Shown here: piece after piece, positions 33,543 through 41,864 of the stretch | How positions within the stretch are numbered: position 1 is the stretch's first letter | Layout: each line of letters begins with the position of its first letter | Assembly: GCA_910574835.1 (NCBI GenBank) | Contig: CAJTDE010000031.1 | Coordinates: 1 to 53,913 of the forward strand | Source of the DNA: Clostridia bacterium | GTDB taxonomy: Bacteria; Bacillota; Clostridia; Lachnospirales; Lachnospiraceae | Length of the DNA stretch: 53,913 bases | Direction of reading: 5' to 3' | Translations under genes and position numbers: made by a program | Notes under the pieces: model-generated | What the model was told of the DNA's origin: nothing | Seen by the model: only the letters and a program-made list of their open reading frames with translations | The model's database searches: none

Positions 33543-34502
33543 ATGGCAAAGAAAACACAGGACTTAAAACCAGATACAGTGCTAAAGAATTACTGGAGTG
33601 GTAATGAGCAGTTTGCCGACCTCTTCAATGCAGTGCTGTTTGAGGGAAAACAGGCCATCAGGCCAGAGGAGCTGGAGGATGTGGATACGGAGGAATCCTC
33701 TGTATTGGAGCATAAGGACTATGCGGAGAGCATCAGGGCATCCAGAGACAATATAAAGGTAAGCAAGAGATCCACCGCATTTGGAGTGGAGCTTGTGATG
33801 CTGGGAATGGAATCACAGGAGCATATCCACTATGCAATGCCTATGCGAATTATGGGATATGACTACGGCACTTATAAAAAGCAGTATGACAGCAATGCTA
33901 AGAAGTATCAGACAGCAAAGGGGCTGGAAGAAGATGAATACCTGTCGGGGATGAAAAAGACAGACAGGTTTATCCCAGTCATTACGATGGTTGTCTACTA
34001 TGGTGAGAAGCCATGGGATGGGGCAGTATCGCTCCATGGGATGTTAAATATTCCCGAAGAAATGAAAGCATTTGTGAATGACTATAAGATTCTGCTTGTG
34101 GAGGCGAGGGAGAACAGCCTGACACTCCATAATATGAAGAATGTGGCTTTTTTCAATCTGATGAAAGTGATTCTTGATAAAAGCCTGTCAAGGGATGAAG
34201 CAAGGAAAAAAGTCATAGACTATGCAAGGGAACACAAGGTAGATAAGTCTGTGATTATGACAGTGGCAGGAGCAACCAACTGTAAGATTGATTATAATGC
34301 GTTATCTGAGAAAGGAGATTTTGATATGTGTACTTTGTTTGATGAAATTGCAAAAGAAAATGAAGCAAAGGGCATTGTTGAGACAGGATTTGATTTTGGG
34401 CTTTCTGAAAATGATATATTGAAAAGGTTGCAGGAGAAACTGAACCTGTCATTGCAGATGGCACAGGAATATATCAAAATGTTTGGAAAGCAGACAGTGT
34501 AA
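33543..34502 (+). CDS. Rpn-family (PD-(D/E)XK) nuclease / transposase-like protein
   Basis: The 319-residue protein has the features of recombination-promoting nucleases (Rpn): HYAMPMRIMGYDYGTYKKQ and FIPVITMVVYYGEKPWDGAVSLHGML in the middle, preceded by a core with acidic residues. Rpn proteins cut DNA and promote recombination; they are annotated as transposase-like nucleases and often vary at the C-terminus. The catalytic residues are not clear by eye here. A strong terminator follows at 34527. It closes the third gene module before hairpin element C. Confidence 0.78.
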   Translation: MAKKTQDLKPDTVLKNYWSGNEQFADLFNAVLFEGKQAIRPEELEDVDTEESSVLEHKDYAESIRASRDNIKVSKRSTAFGVELVMLGMESQEHIHYAMPMRIMGYDYGTYKKQYDSNAKKYQTAKGLEEDEYLSGMKKTDRFIPVITMVVYYGEKPWDGAVSLHGMLNIPEEMKAFVNDYKILLVEARENSLTLHNMKNVAFFNLMKVILDKSLSRDEARKKVIDYAREHKVDKSVIMTVAGATNCKIDYNALSEKGDFDMCTLFDEIAKENEAKGIVETGFDFGLSENDILKRLQEKLNLSLQMAQEYIKMFGKQTV

Positions 34503-34526
34503 GAAACTGACTGTAAAGGCATTATG

Positions 34527-34552
34527 AATCCCCCTTAAGATGGGGGATTTTG
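34527..34552 (+). terminator. Intrinsic terminator of the Rpn gene
   Basis: AATCCCCC and GGGGGATT pair perfectly around TTAAGAT and run into TTTTG. The hairpin lies 25 bases after the stop codon at 34502. Confidence 0.8.
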
Positions 34553-34561
34553 TCATTTGGA

Positions 34562-34582
34562 GCTAGACAAGCCTTGTCTAGC
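34562..34582. repeat. Conserved dyad of repeat unit C (inverted)
   Basis: GCTAGACAA and TTGTCTAGC pair perfectly around GCC. Relative to units A and D the order dyad-hairpin is reversed, so unit C is inverted. Confidence 0.7.
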
Positions 34583-34723
34583 ATAGGAATGTCAGTTTTT
34601 CCAGTAAAATCAATACTTTCAGGGGTTTTGGAGCGGAGAAGAAGTCTATTTTTTCCTTATATATAATATATACTTTAGCTGTTGTTAGAATATATGGTTT
34701 AAGTATTTTCTGATAAAAAAATC

Positions 34724-34859
34724 TGCCTCATAAAAGAAAAAGGTAGGTATGGGATGTATTGGAATGGAACTGCATGTTAAAGAAAAATAAGATTGTCTTT
34801 TTTTGACAGGTAGTAGCCATTACAGAACCTGAATCCCTTATTTTTCTTTTTAATAGGCA
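34724..34859 (-). repeat. Interspersed hairpin element, copy C
   Basis: TGCCTCATAAAAGAAAAAGG pairs with the right end CTTATTTTTCTTTTTAATAGGCA allowing small bulges; an inner stem joins GTTAAAGAAAA and TCTTTTTTTGAC. The whole unit including the dyad runs opposite to copies A and D. Confidence 0.7.
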
Positions 34860-34915
34860 GATGTTTTTGTTTTAGAAAAATTCTGATTTTAGTTATAATT
34901 TATATGGCAGGTGTC

Positions 34916-35107
34916 TATAATATATAGCCCCACAAAGGGGAGGCCCTTATCGGGCCTGCAACCTGTAAATGCAAAAAAAATTGAAGGATGGCGGTACATA
35001 AACAGTCATTTTTTCAAAGGGTTCACGGCATGTTGCCCTAATGGGAGCAGGTTAGCTGAATAAACAAGATAAGCCTTATGTTTATGTGAACACAGGCTTA
35101 TTTTTTT
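34916..35107 (+). ncRNA. Candidate small RNA with -10 box and intrinsic terminator
   Basis: TATAAT (34916-34921, weak -35 TTATAA) is followed by two short hairpins, CCCC-ACAAA-GGGG and AGGCCC-TTATC-GGGCCT, a 100-base middle part, and a terminator in which ATAAGCCT (35069-35076) pairs with AGGCTTAT (35094-35101) before seven T. No protein frame with a ribosome site fits inside. GCAACCTG near 34958 could pair with CAGGTTAGC near 35048. It may be a regulatory or replication-control RNA; no known family is recognised. Confidence 0.5.
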
Positions 35108-35199
35108 GACGTTTTTAATATAGATTAGGATTTTTGGAACAGAAATCACTAAGCATATAGGTTATATGTAATGGGTGCAATATGTATACTATATTTTCC

Positions 35200-35262
35200 T
35201 TGCATTGATAATGAGAGTACGTTATACTTGAATGGTATAGGGGCAACATGTTGAACATATTA
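35200..35262 (+). promoter_or_regulatory. Promoter and operator-like box of the membrane-protein gene
   Basis: TTGCAT (35200-35205) and TATACT (35223-35228) are 17 bases apart. TATAGGGGCAACATGTTGAA with ACAT following (35236-35260) lies just downstream and recurs in altered form at 36486 and 36551. The nearby XRE gene is a plausible regulator. Confidence 0.6.
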
Positions 35263-35356
35263 TAATTTGATTTTAAGTGAAACTTTTTGGAGAAAACAGT
35301 GCTCCCTTATATAACAGGGTAAAAACCTGAAAATATTACAGCTAAAGGAGATGCCT

Positions 35357-35413
35357 ATGAGAAGAATGATGAACACACTATCGGTTGGCACACGGAGGAA
35401 AGGGGTTGAATGA
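35357..35413 (+). CDS. 18-codon leader peptide upstream of the membrane-protein gene
   Basis: ATG 35357 has AAAGGAG six bases upstream and encodes 18 residues, MRRMMNTLSVGTRRKGVE. The stop ends one base before the next ATG at 35415, so translation of the second gene could be coupled to it. It is a small basic peptide without a known function. The ribosome site and tight spacing support it; no conservation can be checked here. Confidence 0.4.
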   Translation: MRRMMNTLSVGTRRKGVE

Positions 35414-35414
35414 T

Positions 35415-36017
35415 ATGGGAGAAGTAAAAACAAAACACAGGAAGCTGACAATAATAGATATCCTTTATGATGACACCTTATGGATAGTTTTCTATATCTT
35501 TAATACCCTGTATGCATTTGGAAGGGTGATGGTCAGGTATAATTACAGTTCCGTTGCGGACAGCAATCCAATATCGGTGGCCCTGCACGGCGGGTTTTAC
35601 CTTATATGTGCTATGGTAGTCGGCGGACAATGTATGGGAGCCAGATTTGCAAGATGCAGTGTGATGGAAATGCTTTATTTTGGTTTGAGAATAATAGTCC
35701 TCTGCCCGCAGTTTTCGGAGACCTTTTCTTACCTGCTGGCAGCACGGGTTATCTGTATTCTGGTTGGGGCATTTATGGGGGTTATAGTGTTTAAGAAACA
35801 ATACAGGGAAATGGATAAAAAGTATCACTTCCGTTGGAAAGTCATTTTACCCGTGGCGGTGTTAAGTATTGTTCTGTTTGTCATAGTTTACCATGAATAT
35901 GTGATGCAGATGATAGGGGGAGCGTTTATAATCGCAATAATAGCAGTATTTTGCAACTTAGGGGGCGTGAATGTAATCCCGATTGAGGATATAGATTCTA
36001 TAATCTTGAAAAAATAA
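35415..36017 (+). CDS. Integral membrane protein, unknown family
   Basis: The roughly 200-residue protein has about five to six hydrophobic segments (LWIVFYIFNTLYAF, FYLICAMVVGG, LLAARVICILVGAFMGVIVF, VILPVAVLSIVLFVIVY, GGAFIIAIIAVFCN). There is no signal peptide or transporter motif that I recognise. The likely start is ATG 35415, preceded by GGAGGAAAGGGG. It is expressed from the promoter at 35200 and is followed by a bidirectional terminator shared with the convergent XRE gene. Immunity or anti-phage membrane proteins can look like this, but nothing specific supports that. Confidence 0.7.
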   Translation: MGEVKTKHRKLTIIDILYDDTLWIVFYIFNTLYAFGRVMVRYNYSSVADSNPISVALHGGFYLICAMVVGGQCMGARFARCSVMEMLYFGLRIIVLCPQFSETFSYLLAARVICILVGAFMGVIVFKKQYREMDKKYHFRWKVILPVAVLSIVLFVIVYHEYVMQMIGGAFIIAIIAVFCNLGGVNVIPIEDIDSIILKK

Positions 36018-36091
36018 CAGGGAGAAGAATTTATACAGAATTTTATAATATGGTAAGAAAAGAACTGAGGAAAATCTACATAGAGAAAAAC

Positions 36092-36130
36092 AAGCCTTAT
36101 GTTCCCTGTAAGAGGGGAACATGGGCTTAT
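36092..36130. terminator. Bidirectional terminator between the membrane-protein and XRE genes
   Basis: AAGCC-TATGTTCCC pairs with GGGGAACATGGGCTT, followed by ATTTTTTT on the plus strand. It resembles the terminator at 35069-35101, which starts with the same AAGCCTTATGTT. Confidence 0.7.
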
Positions 36131-36399
36131 TTTTTTCGCTTCTTTCTATGGAAATTGATGATTTCCTCTTTCCGCTCATTGATTGCGGTGATTTCTTCCT
36201 CTGTTGCAGTGAACAGCAGAATATCCTCTACCCTGCAGTCCAGTATCAGGCACAACTCATTGAGGGTGTTGGAGCTTATCGGCTCTCCATGCCCCATTCT
36301 TCTTAATGTATTTGATGAAATCCCCCAGTAATATGTGAGCTTGTATTTTGATATTCCTCTTTCTTTCATGGTAGACCATAGCGGTTCATACGAAATCAT
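36127..36399 (-). CDS. Small XRE/Cro-type transcriptional regulator
   Basis: This 90-residue protein is a single Cro/CI helix-turn-helix domain: WSTMKERGISKYKLTYYWGISSNTLRRM, then NTLNELCLILDCRVEDIL, followed by a lysine/arginine-rich tail. It has the short form used by many mobile elements for local control. It is divergent from the lipoprotein gene at 36674, and the intergenic space carries the AGGGGCTACATATTGAATA-like boxes that may be its operators. Confidence 0.88.
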   Translation of the reverse strand: MISYEPLWSTMKERGISKYKLTYYWGISSNTLRRMGHGEPISSNTLNELCLILDCRVEDILLFTATEEEITAINERKEEIINFHRKKRKK

Positions 36400-36483
36400 G
36401 TATATCCCCCCTTTCCTGTCAGGGTTTCCAGTATCTTATATGTTCATTCTAGTATCAATGTAAAATATTGAACATTCATTACA

Positions 36484-36575
36484 TTTAATAGGGGCTACAT
36501 ATTGAATATAGACCTTGCACAACGGTGGCAGGTACGTTATAATACAGTAGGGATAGGGGTAATATGTAATCCATA
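36484..36575 (+). promoter_or_regulatory. Promoter with two operator-like boxes before the lipoprotein genes
   Basis: TTGCAC (36515-36520) and TATAAT (36538-36543) are 17 bases apart. AATAGGGGCTACATATTGAA (36488 onward) lies upstream and GATAGGGGTAATATGTAAT (36552 onward) downstream. The pair brackets the promoter, which suits repression by the adjacent XRE protein. Confidence 0.6.
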
Positions 36576-36673
36576 AATAAGCGGATTTCCGATTACTTAT
36601 GGACAGGGATATATCCCCAGATAAAATACAAAAGGGCAGGATGGCAGAAATCCTGAATATGAGGAGGAAGAAA

Positions 36674-37450
36674 ATGAAAAAGAGAATTGTGATTGCTTTA
36701 GTAACAGGATTGATGATGGTATCCTTTACAGGGTGCGGAACAAAGGCAGAGTCAACAGATCAGGAGGCTTCTGAAAGCAGTAGTGCTGAAACAGAGGCAG
36801 ATGATGAAATCGCAAGCGAAGAGGTTGCTGGAGAAGACACCGAAGACGAAGAAGAACTTGGGGATACTAATTATAATGGTATCATTCTGTTTTCAGAAAA
36901 AGAATCTAAAGACTTTGATGCATTAGATGAAATTGAATATAAAGCATTTAATGGTTACATAGAAGCAGAATCATATGTTCCTATTTTGGATGGAGATGGT
37001 TATTGGATTGGTAGCATTGAACCTGGAACAACTGTTTCTATTACAGAAATGAGTACAGATTTATGGGCAAGGTTTGAGAATCCGATTGAAGGTACAGATT
37101 ATGATTATCTGTATGTAAGAAATGAAATGGTTGATTCAGAAGATTTCCATTATGATGCGGTAAAGATGAAACAGGGAATTGAAAACTATATTAACACTTA
37201 TGGTATTCAAGATGCAGAATATACATTTTTGGATGAAAAAGTTTCTGATATGGAACTCTTTGAATGTAGAATGGATTCAGTATATGATGATCAAACGATG
37301 TATGAATATTGGGTTGCAGAACAGATTACAAGAAATGACGAAGTGAATCCATTGCTTTATGGAACACTTTATATTGAGTGCGAAGATGATACAGATGGTT
37401 GGATTATCTGCAGAATTTATTATAAAGACCTTATCGAATCAGAGTATTAA
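36674..37450 (+). CDS. Lipoprotein with acidic linker and SH3-like segment
   Basis: The 258-residue protein begins with a lipoprotein signal, KKRIVIALVTGLMMVSFTGC, with the lipid-anchored cysteine in the lipobox FTGC at about residue 20. A glutamate/serine-rich linker follows, then a beta-rich part with ILDGDGYWIGSIEPGTTV that resembles a bacterial SH3 fold. It is therefore exported and anchored on the outer face of the membrane. ATG 36674 follows AGGAGGAAG. A related lipoprotein lies 21 bases downstream. The role may be surface binding or sensing; the promoter region suggests control by the XRE protein. Confidence 0.8.
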   Translation: MKKRIVIALVTGLMMVSFTGCGTKAESTDQEASESSSAETEADDEIASEEVAGEDTEDEEELGDTNYNGIILFSEKESKDFDALDEIEYKAFNGYIEAESYVPILDGDGYWIGSIEPGTTVSITEMSTDLWARFENPIEGTDYDYLYVRNEMVDSEDFHYDAVKMKQGIENYINTYGIQDAEYTFLDEKVSDMELFECRMDSVYDDQTMYEYWVAEQITRNDEVNPLLYGTLYIECEDDTDGWIICRIYYKDLIESEY

Positions 37451-37471
37451 AAATTAACGGGAGATAGTGTT

Positions 37472-38413
37472 ATGAAGAGGGAAAGAATCTATGCAATCTT
37501 TATGGTTGCAATTATGGCACTTGCTAGCGGATGTGGGAACATAGAAGATACAGACAAGACAGAGACTGCTGTGATAGAGGGCAGTGCCAGCGAAACAGTG
37601 GAAACTGAAAATTCTGATGTCATAGATAAAAAAACTGTTGAACCTGAAAGTTCTTCCACAGAAGCTAAAGACATTGACAGCATGATTGTCGAGAAAGATG
37701 ATTCAGAGCTTGATATGAAGGCTTACCATTACAGTATGGAAGACAGAACATTTTGTGATGATGGAGAGGATGTTTTCGGCGCTGTATTCTTTGATGAAAG
37801 TAATCTGACAAATTATGTTACAACAGGAAAAGTGCCAATTTATGCACAGAATGGTGTAAGGATTGGCTATGCGAATGAAGATGTTGATATTATTGTAATG
37901 GGAACTTATGGTGATTGGTGTCGCTTTTATTTAGATAAAGATATCAGATATGCGAGAATTTCTGATATTGAAGCAGATGCAATTACCATGGATGAAAGGG
38001 ATGCGATAAAAGAAGAGGAAGCAAAGAAACAGGAATCTACTGTGAAAACAGAGAAACCAAATGAAGCAACTCCTGTTGAACCACCTGTGGTGGATAATAC
38101 TGATACTTCTGTTGTATCTGAATCTGTGGAACAACCTACTACAAGTGATAAGTATACTCCTGAAGAGGCAATGGCAGTTTATCGTTCTCTGATGGAAGCA
38201 GGTGGTATTACTTGGAATCCTGCTCTTAAGGATGGAGGTAGTTGGGGTACAGGATTTATGTATCTTGATAAAGGTTATCCTGAGTGGGCTGCAAGTTCTT
38301 CACTTGAATCTTTTGCAATTGGAAATCATGGAGGTGCATCATGGACTGAGTTTTATTTTGAAGTAACAGGTTCAGATGAAGAATGTGTCTACTATACAAT
38401 GTGGGCAGAATAA
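37472..38413 (+). CDS. Second lipoprotein with SH3-like segment
   Basis: The 313-residue protein starts MKRERIYAIFMVAIMALASGC with lipobox LASGC. After a Thr/Glu/Ser-rich linker comes VPIYAQNGVRIGYANEDVDI with GDWCRFYL, an SH3-like strand pattern shared with the lipoprotein before it. A C-terminal segment (PEEAMAVYRSLMEAGGITWNP...) adds a further domain with tryptophans and conserved-looking GGASWTEFYFEV. The two probably act as a pair at the cell surface. A bidirectional terminator follows. Confidence 0.8.
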   Translation: MKRERIYAIFMVAIMALASGCGNIEDTDKTETAVIEGSASETVETENSDVIDKKTVEPESSSTEAKDIDSMIVEKDDSELDMKAYHYSMEDRTFCDDGEDVFGAVFFDESNLTNYVTTGKVPIYAQNGVRIGYANEDVDIIVMGTYGDWCRFYLDKDIRYARISDIEADAITMDERDAIKEEEAKKQESTVKTEKPNEATPVEPPVVDNTDTSVVSESVEQPTTSDKYTPEEAMAVYRSLMEAGGITWNPALKDGGSWGTGFMYLDKGYPEWAASSSLESFAIGNHGGASWTEFYFEVTGSDEECVYYTMWAE

Positions 38414-38453
38414 ATTTAAAAGGGCTTAGAGAAATCCAGGCTCTTAAACAGAC

Positions 38454-38496
38454 AAAAAAGATTATCTATTCGATTAAGAAGCAGATAATCTTTTTT
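38454..38496. terminator. Bidirectional terminator between lipoprotein and RuvC genes
   Basis: AAAAAAGATTATCT and AGATAATCTTTTTT pair perfectly over 14 bases, with A-run and T-run on either side, so it can end transcription in both directions. It overlaps the last bases of the convergent RuvC-like gene. Confidence 0.8.
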
Positions 38497-39220
38497 ATTG
38501 TTCCCATGGAGCTTTAGGCATTGTCCTGAAATTCCATTCCATGTGTGCATATTTTGATGGGATAGGGATTTCATAATATACACAGCTTTCTTTCATTCCC
38601 TGAATAAAGGAATAGAAGCAACAGGCAAAAGCATCTGCCCTGTGGGAGTTGTTAAGAAGCTGAATGTCACCTGTCAGGTTGTAGGCTGCCTGACACATTT
38701 CCTGTTTATCTGCTTTCCCGTTTCCAGTGAGACAGTATTTTATAGAAGTGGCAGGTATTGGCTTGTAGAAATGGTTCAAAGCATAAGCGGTTGTGGTAAG
38801 CAGGGTAGTTGTTTCCTGTGCATCTATCACACCTTTCAGGGTATCGGTATCCCGAATTGTGTTTAGGGAAAGTCTCTCAAAGGTCATGGACAATACCTGT
38901 CTGTGGGCGAATAATTCATAGTATTTCTGGCATAAGAAAATCTGTTTGTCTTTCTGCAATGCAAGCATATCCAGATCATCTAAAAAGTAATAGGAATCCC
39001 CAAATTCAAAATCAGTGATGGCTTTATGTGCATCCCTTATGATGTTTATATATGCAAAGGCAGTATTACTGACACCAGAATCTATGCCGACCATTATCTG
39101 CGGTAAATCAAGGGAAACACTGTCCATGGTTGGGAAATAACATTTGAAAGGGAATTGGTCAGGAATCCCTTTCTCCCTTGGAATGTGCTTTTTGTATAGG
39201 TAGGTATTCTGCTCTGCCAT
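38495..39220 (-). CDS. RuvC-like Holliday-junction resolvase
   Basis: The 241-residue protein matches RuvC along its length: the first aspartate in VGIDSGVSNTAFAYI, the glutamate in MTFERLSLN, the K-x5-TGNGKADKQ block, and the C-terminal HRADAF, equivalent to the His-x2-Asp of Thermus RuvC. RuvC cuts Holliday junctions as a dimer. The start MAEQNTYLY (39220) follows GAGGAAATA and lies four bases after the upstream stop; the frame is open further upstream in overlap. It ends a four-gene operon with three winged-helix-like proteins. On a Tn7-like island it could resolve recombination intermediates or cointegrates; that is inference. Confidence 0.83.
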   Translation of the reverse strand: MAEQNTYLYKKHIPREKGIPDQFPFKCYFPTMDSVSLDLPQIMVGIDSGVSNTAFAYINIIRDAHKAITDFEFGDSYYFLDDLDMLALQKDKQIFLCQKYYELFAHRQVLSMTFERLSLNTIRDTDTLKGVIDAQETTTLLTTTAYALNHFYKPIPATSIKYCLTGNGKADKQEMCQAAYNLTGDIQLLNNSHRADAFACCFYSFIQGMKESCVYYEIPIPSKYAHMEWNFRTMPKAPWEQ

Positions 39221-39224
39221 ATTG

Positions 39225-39971
39225 TTATTTCCTCTTCTTTTGGCTGAATGGAATTGTAACCAGACTTCTCCTGACCTGTATCTTAACATCCCTGTTAAAA
39301 AGTGAAGTGATATTATTCTGAAATTCTTCATAATCTTTATATGCTTTCTTATAGCTTTTCTTTTTCCCAGGGAGTAAGACAATCTGAAAATTTGCATAAT
39401 TTCTTCCAGCAAAAATGTTCCTGATTAAGATTCTGCAGTCGGGGGAATCGAAAAATTTAGTAAACCATCTATTGGCAGGATAATCATTCAACTCCGCATA
39501 GAAAGCATTATTGAGTTCAAAGGAAAAATGGTTGTTTAACTGCTCCATATAGGCAAGGGCTGTGTCTGTTCTGCGGAGCAGGGCAGGATATTTCATTTCA
39601 ATATACTTGAAGAAATTATGGGGTGTAAGGGGTTCTTTCGCATACACATTGAAGAAAAGGTCATGTTTTGCTTCTTCGCCTAACGTTAGCAGAAATTTGA
39701 TAATGCCCTCGTCCGCTGCGGTGACAGTTCCATTCCAGTCGGCAGCAAATTCTGGTGTGGTGATGAAATAGTCTTTTTGTTGTAGTTTTCCCTGTTCAAT
39801 CAGGTCAAGCAGGGCAAATTCAACTTCCTTTACTGTATTACATTCAAAAAGTTCTGTGACCATTTTGATAAGCTGGTTCTTTCTGATCGGCCTGTTTAAG
39901 CAGGTGCAAGTGGATAGGAGAGCTTTTTGCAGATCGGCAAGTTCCAATATCCTGTTGTCAGTCTTTTTCAT
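39225..39971 (-). CDS. Unrecognised protein with winged-helix-like N-terminus (paralogue of 40081-41169)
   Basis: The 248-residue protein begins with a helical segment (LNRPIRKNQLIKMVTELF...VEFALLDLIEQGKLQQKDYFITT) that reads like a winged helix. The protein encoded upstream has the same pattern (LRKQIRKLF...IEFDIAELILTGFLLQK), and both end in a strand-helix-strand region, so they may be paralogues. The C-terminus is basic. AAAGGAG precedes ATG 39971. It lies directly before the RuvC gene. DNA binding is plausible; no family was recognised. Confidence 0.65.
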   Translation of the reverse strand: MKKTDNRILELADLQKALLSTCTCLNRPIRKNQLIKMVTELFECNTVKEVEFALLDLIEQGKLQQKDYFITTPEFAADWNGTVTAADEGIIKFLLTLGEEAKHDLFFNVYAKEPLTPHNFFKYIEMKYPALLRRTDTALAYMEQLNNHFSFELNNAFYAELNDYPANRWFTKFFDSPDCRILIRNIFAGRNYANFQIVLLPGKKKSYKKAYKDYEEFQNNITSLFNRDVKIQVRRSLVTIPFSQKKRK

Positions 39972-40080
39972 AATAATTTTTAACTCCTTTCGCTTTGTTT
40001 ATGGCATATTATGTTATTTTGTGTCATATCATTTTAATGCGTGTTATAAGATTTTAAATTGTGTCATGCTGTCTGCTTCT

Positions 40081-41169
40081 TTACAGATGGACATTGTATT
40101 TGGAATAGATTTCTTCACCGATATAGTTCACGGTGATGCTGTTCCAGTTTGACGGAAGAATCCCTATATCTTTCATAATCTTTTGTTTCCTGTTTTCTAC
40201 CGCCCATTCTTGGCGGTAGAAGTCATATGCTGTTGTATTTTCAAAATCCCGAAGTTCTGTTGCTCTATCACCGTCCCATGTGTAAACAGTGACAGAGAGA
40301 TACAGATTGTAATTGTTTAAATATCTCTGGAACATGAGCAATATATAAGAAGCCTGCTGGTACAGTTTTTTAATATAGATGCTGTCATTGCTGTCAAAGA
40401 AGCAGACATTTATAAGATTGTGCTTAACATGTTCTATGTAGAAGCCATGAGAAGCGAGGTTCTTTAAACTGTAGAACAGCTTGCACTTATCAATGTCGCT
40501 GTTGTAGCTGTCCATTTCCTTATCCCTGCGGTTTTTCGTTATACAGGGGACTGGTTCAATATCTTTTCTTAATTGCTTTGATTCAAAAGCCTGTTTCTCT
40601 TCTGTGGCAATCGTTAAATCCCTAAAAAAATCATCTGTAAGGTTATGGTCATTTTCAGCAAGGACATTCCAGAGGTTATTGTAGAAATCCACCATATCAA
40701 CCTGATTATTTGAGAGCAGAAGATTGCTGCCGCTCCAATTCAGATAGGTGATGATGTTGTCCATGCTGATGTCAAAATCCTGTTTCCGCATATCGGGGAT
40801 AACTTTCTCAATCAAATAATCAACCCTGAAAATCTGCTCAAAAATCTTTTGTTCGCTCCAGTTTATTGCTGGTACATCCCTGCTGGTTACATTAAGAAAC
40901 TGGCTTTTTGGATATTTGGAAAGATAGAGCATCTGTGTCCTTGTATCCTTGTTGATGGTCTTTTGCAACAGGAATCCAGTAAGGATCAATTCGGCAATAT
41001 CAAACTCAATATCTTTCTCTGATCTGTCTGAAAGTATGTGAAATAACTTCCTTATCTGCTTGCGGAGCATGTAGCCGTTGCAACAGAAGATCATATAGAT
41101 TAAATCCTTATATTTGATGAACAGGCTTTCTTTCTGTTCTGGTGTCAGCTTGTGTGTTGTGTGTCTCAT
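40081..41169 (-). CDS. Unrecognised protein with winged-helix-like N-terminus
   Basis: This 362-residue protein shares the N-terminal winged-helix-like pattern with the 248-residue protein downstream. The middle is helical and polar; the C-terminal third alternates strands and helices (LYLSVTVYTWDGDRATELRDF). No nuclease or ATPase signature is visible. AAAGGAG precedes ATG 41169. The gap to the next gene (39972-40080) is AT-rich and repeats TGTGTCAT twice, perhaps a regulatory site. It belongs to the operon 41824-38495. Confidence 0.65.
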   Translation of the reverse strand: MRHTTHKLTPEQKESLFIKYKDLIYMIFCCNGYMLRKQIRKLFHILSDRSEKDIEFDIAELILTGFLLQKTINKDTRTQMLYLSKYPKSQFLNVTSRDVPAINWSEQKIFEQIFRVDYLIEKVIPDMRKQDFDISMDNIITYLNWSGSNLLLSNNQVDMVDFYNNLWNVLAENDHNLTDDFFRDLTIATEEKQAFESKQLRKDIEPVPCITKNRRDKEMDSYNSDIDKCKLFYSLKNLASHGFYIEHVKHNLINVCFFDSNDSIYIKKLYQQASYILLMFQRYLNNYNLYLSVTVYTWDGDRATELRDFENTTAYDFYRQEWAVENRKQKIMKDIGILPSNWNSITVNYIGEEIYSKYNVHL

Positions 41170-41209
41170 ATAAAAAATCTCCTTTCAAAAAATGTGCGTA
41201 TGTGTTGTG

Positions 41210-41824
41210 TTAAGTAGGAACAAAAGTGACTTTTAGGGAGAGCAGTTCACAGGTCATGGCTTTGCTTTCGATTTCTTCATTTCCATAATTATCTGTAACA
41301 ACCTCGATTGCTTCATAGGTTCCCTGCTCTGTCTGATAAATGATATCTGGCATGGATAACTGGTTGTTTTTCAGTGCATCCACAAGTTCCTGATAATGGT
41401 CATGCTCCTGTTTGTCCAGATACTCCTGCAATCTGCTTTCTATGAATGGCTGCAATTCCCTTTCGCTGATAATAGAATCCAATTCCCTTTTTGAGAGATT
41501 GTCGGCCAGATATTCAGAGACTTTGCTGTTGTGGATAGAGGCATTTCCATTACTGATAAATTGTTTGATGTTACATTCCTGTCGGCAGAAGGCTTTGCCC
41601 TTTTTATCTGTCAACTCATAAAAGGTTTTGATGCTGTTCCCATGCTTATCTGGTACACTGACCTCTTTGATAAGTCCTGCCTGCTTATAGGATTTGATTC
41701 TGTTGTCGGTAATCTCTAATTTATGGAGAGTATCTTTACTCATGGCACCTGATTTCGCAAGCAAGGAAAAAGCCCTTTTGTCCTTTGGGTAGACATGTGA
41801 CAGTCCACCTTTTTTCTTTGCCAT
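41210..41824 (-). CDS. Winged-helix protein with a possible degenerate PD-(D/E)XK domain
   Basis: The 204-residue protein has an N-terminal helix-turn-helix or winged-helix part (LAKSGAMSKDTLHKLEITDNRIKSYKQAGLI...YELTDKKGKAF), a coiled linker and a C-terminal strand pattern MPDIIYQTEQGTYEAIEVVTDN. The proline-aspartate and the following E-x-V resemble the core of PD-(D/E)XK nucleases and of replication-relaxation proteins, but the lysine is missing. AAAAGGAG precedes ATG 41824. It opens the operon that ends with RuvC. It could be a DNA-binding regulator or relaxation protein. Confidence 0.6.
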   Translation of the reverse strand: MAKKKGGLSHVYPKDKRAFSLLAKSGAMSKDTLHKLEITDNRIKSYKQAGLIKEVSVPDKHGNSIKTFYELTDKKGKAFCRQECNIKQFISNGNASIHNSKVSEYLADNLSKRELDSIISERELQPFIESRLQEYLDKQEHDHYQELVDALKNNQLSMPDIIYQTEQGTYEAIEVVTDNYGNEEIESKAMTCELLSLKVTFVPT

Positions 41825-41864
41825 GTATCTTCAACTCCTTTTAAAAAATCTATGTAAACACTGC

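Larger units (their letters stand above)
34503..35356 (+). other. 854-bp gap: repeat unit C, candidate RNA and promoter
   Basis: The gap holds, in order, the Rpn terminator, the inverted repeat unit C with its dyad, a candidate small RNA with its own -10 box and terminator, and the promoter and operator-like box of the membrane-protein gene. No longer open frame with a ribosome site was found. Confidence 0.65.
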
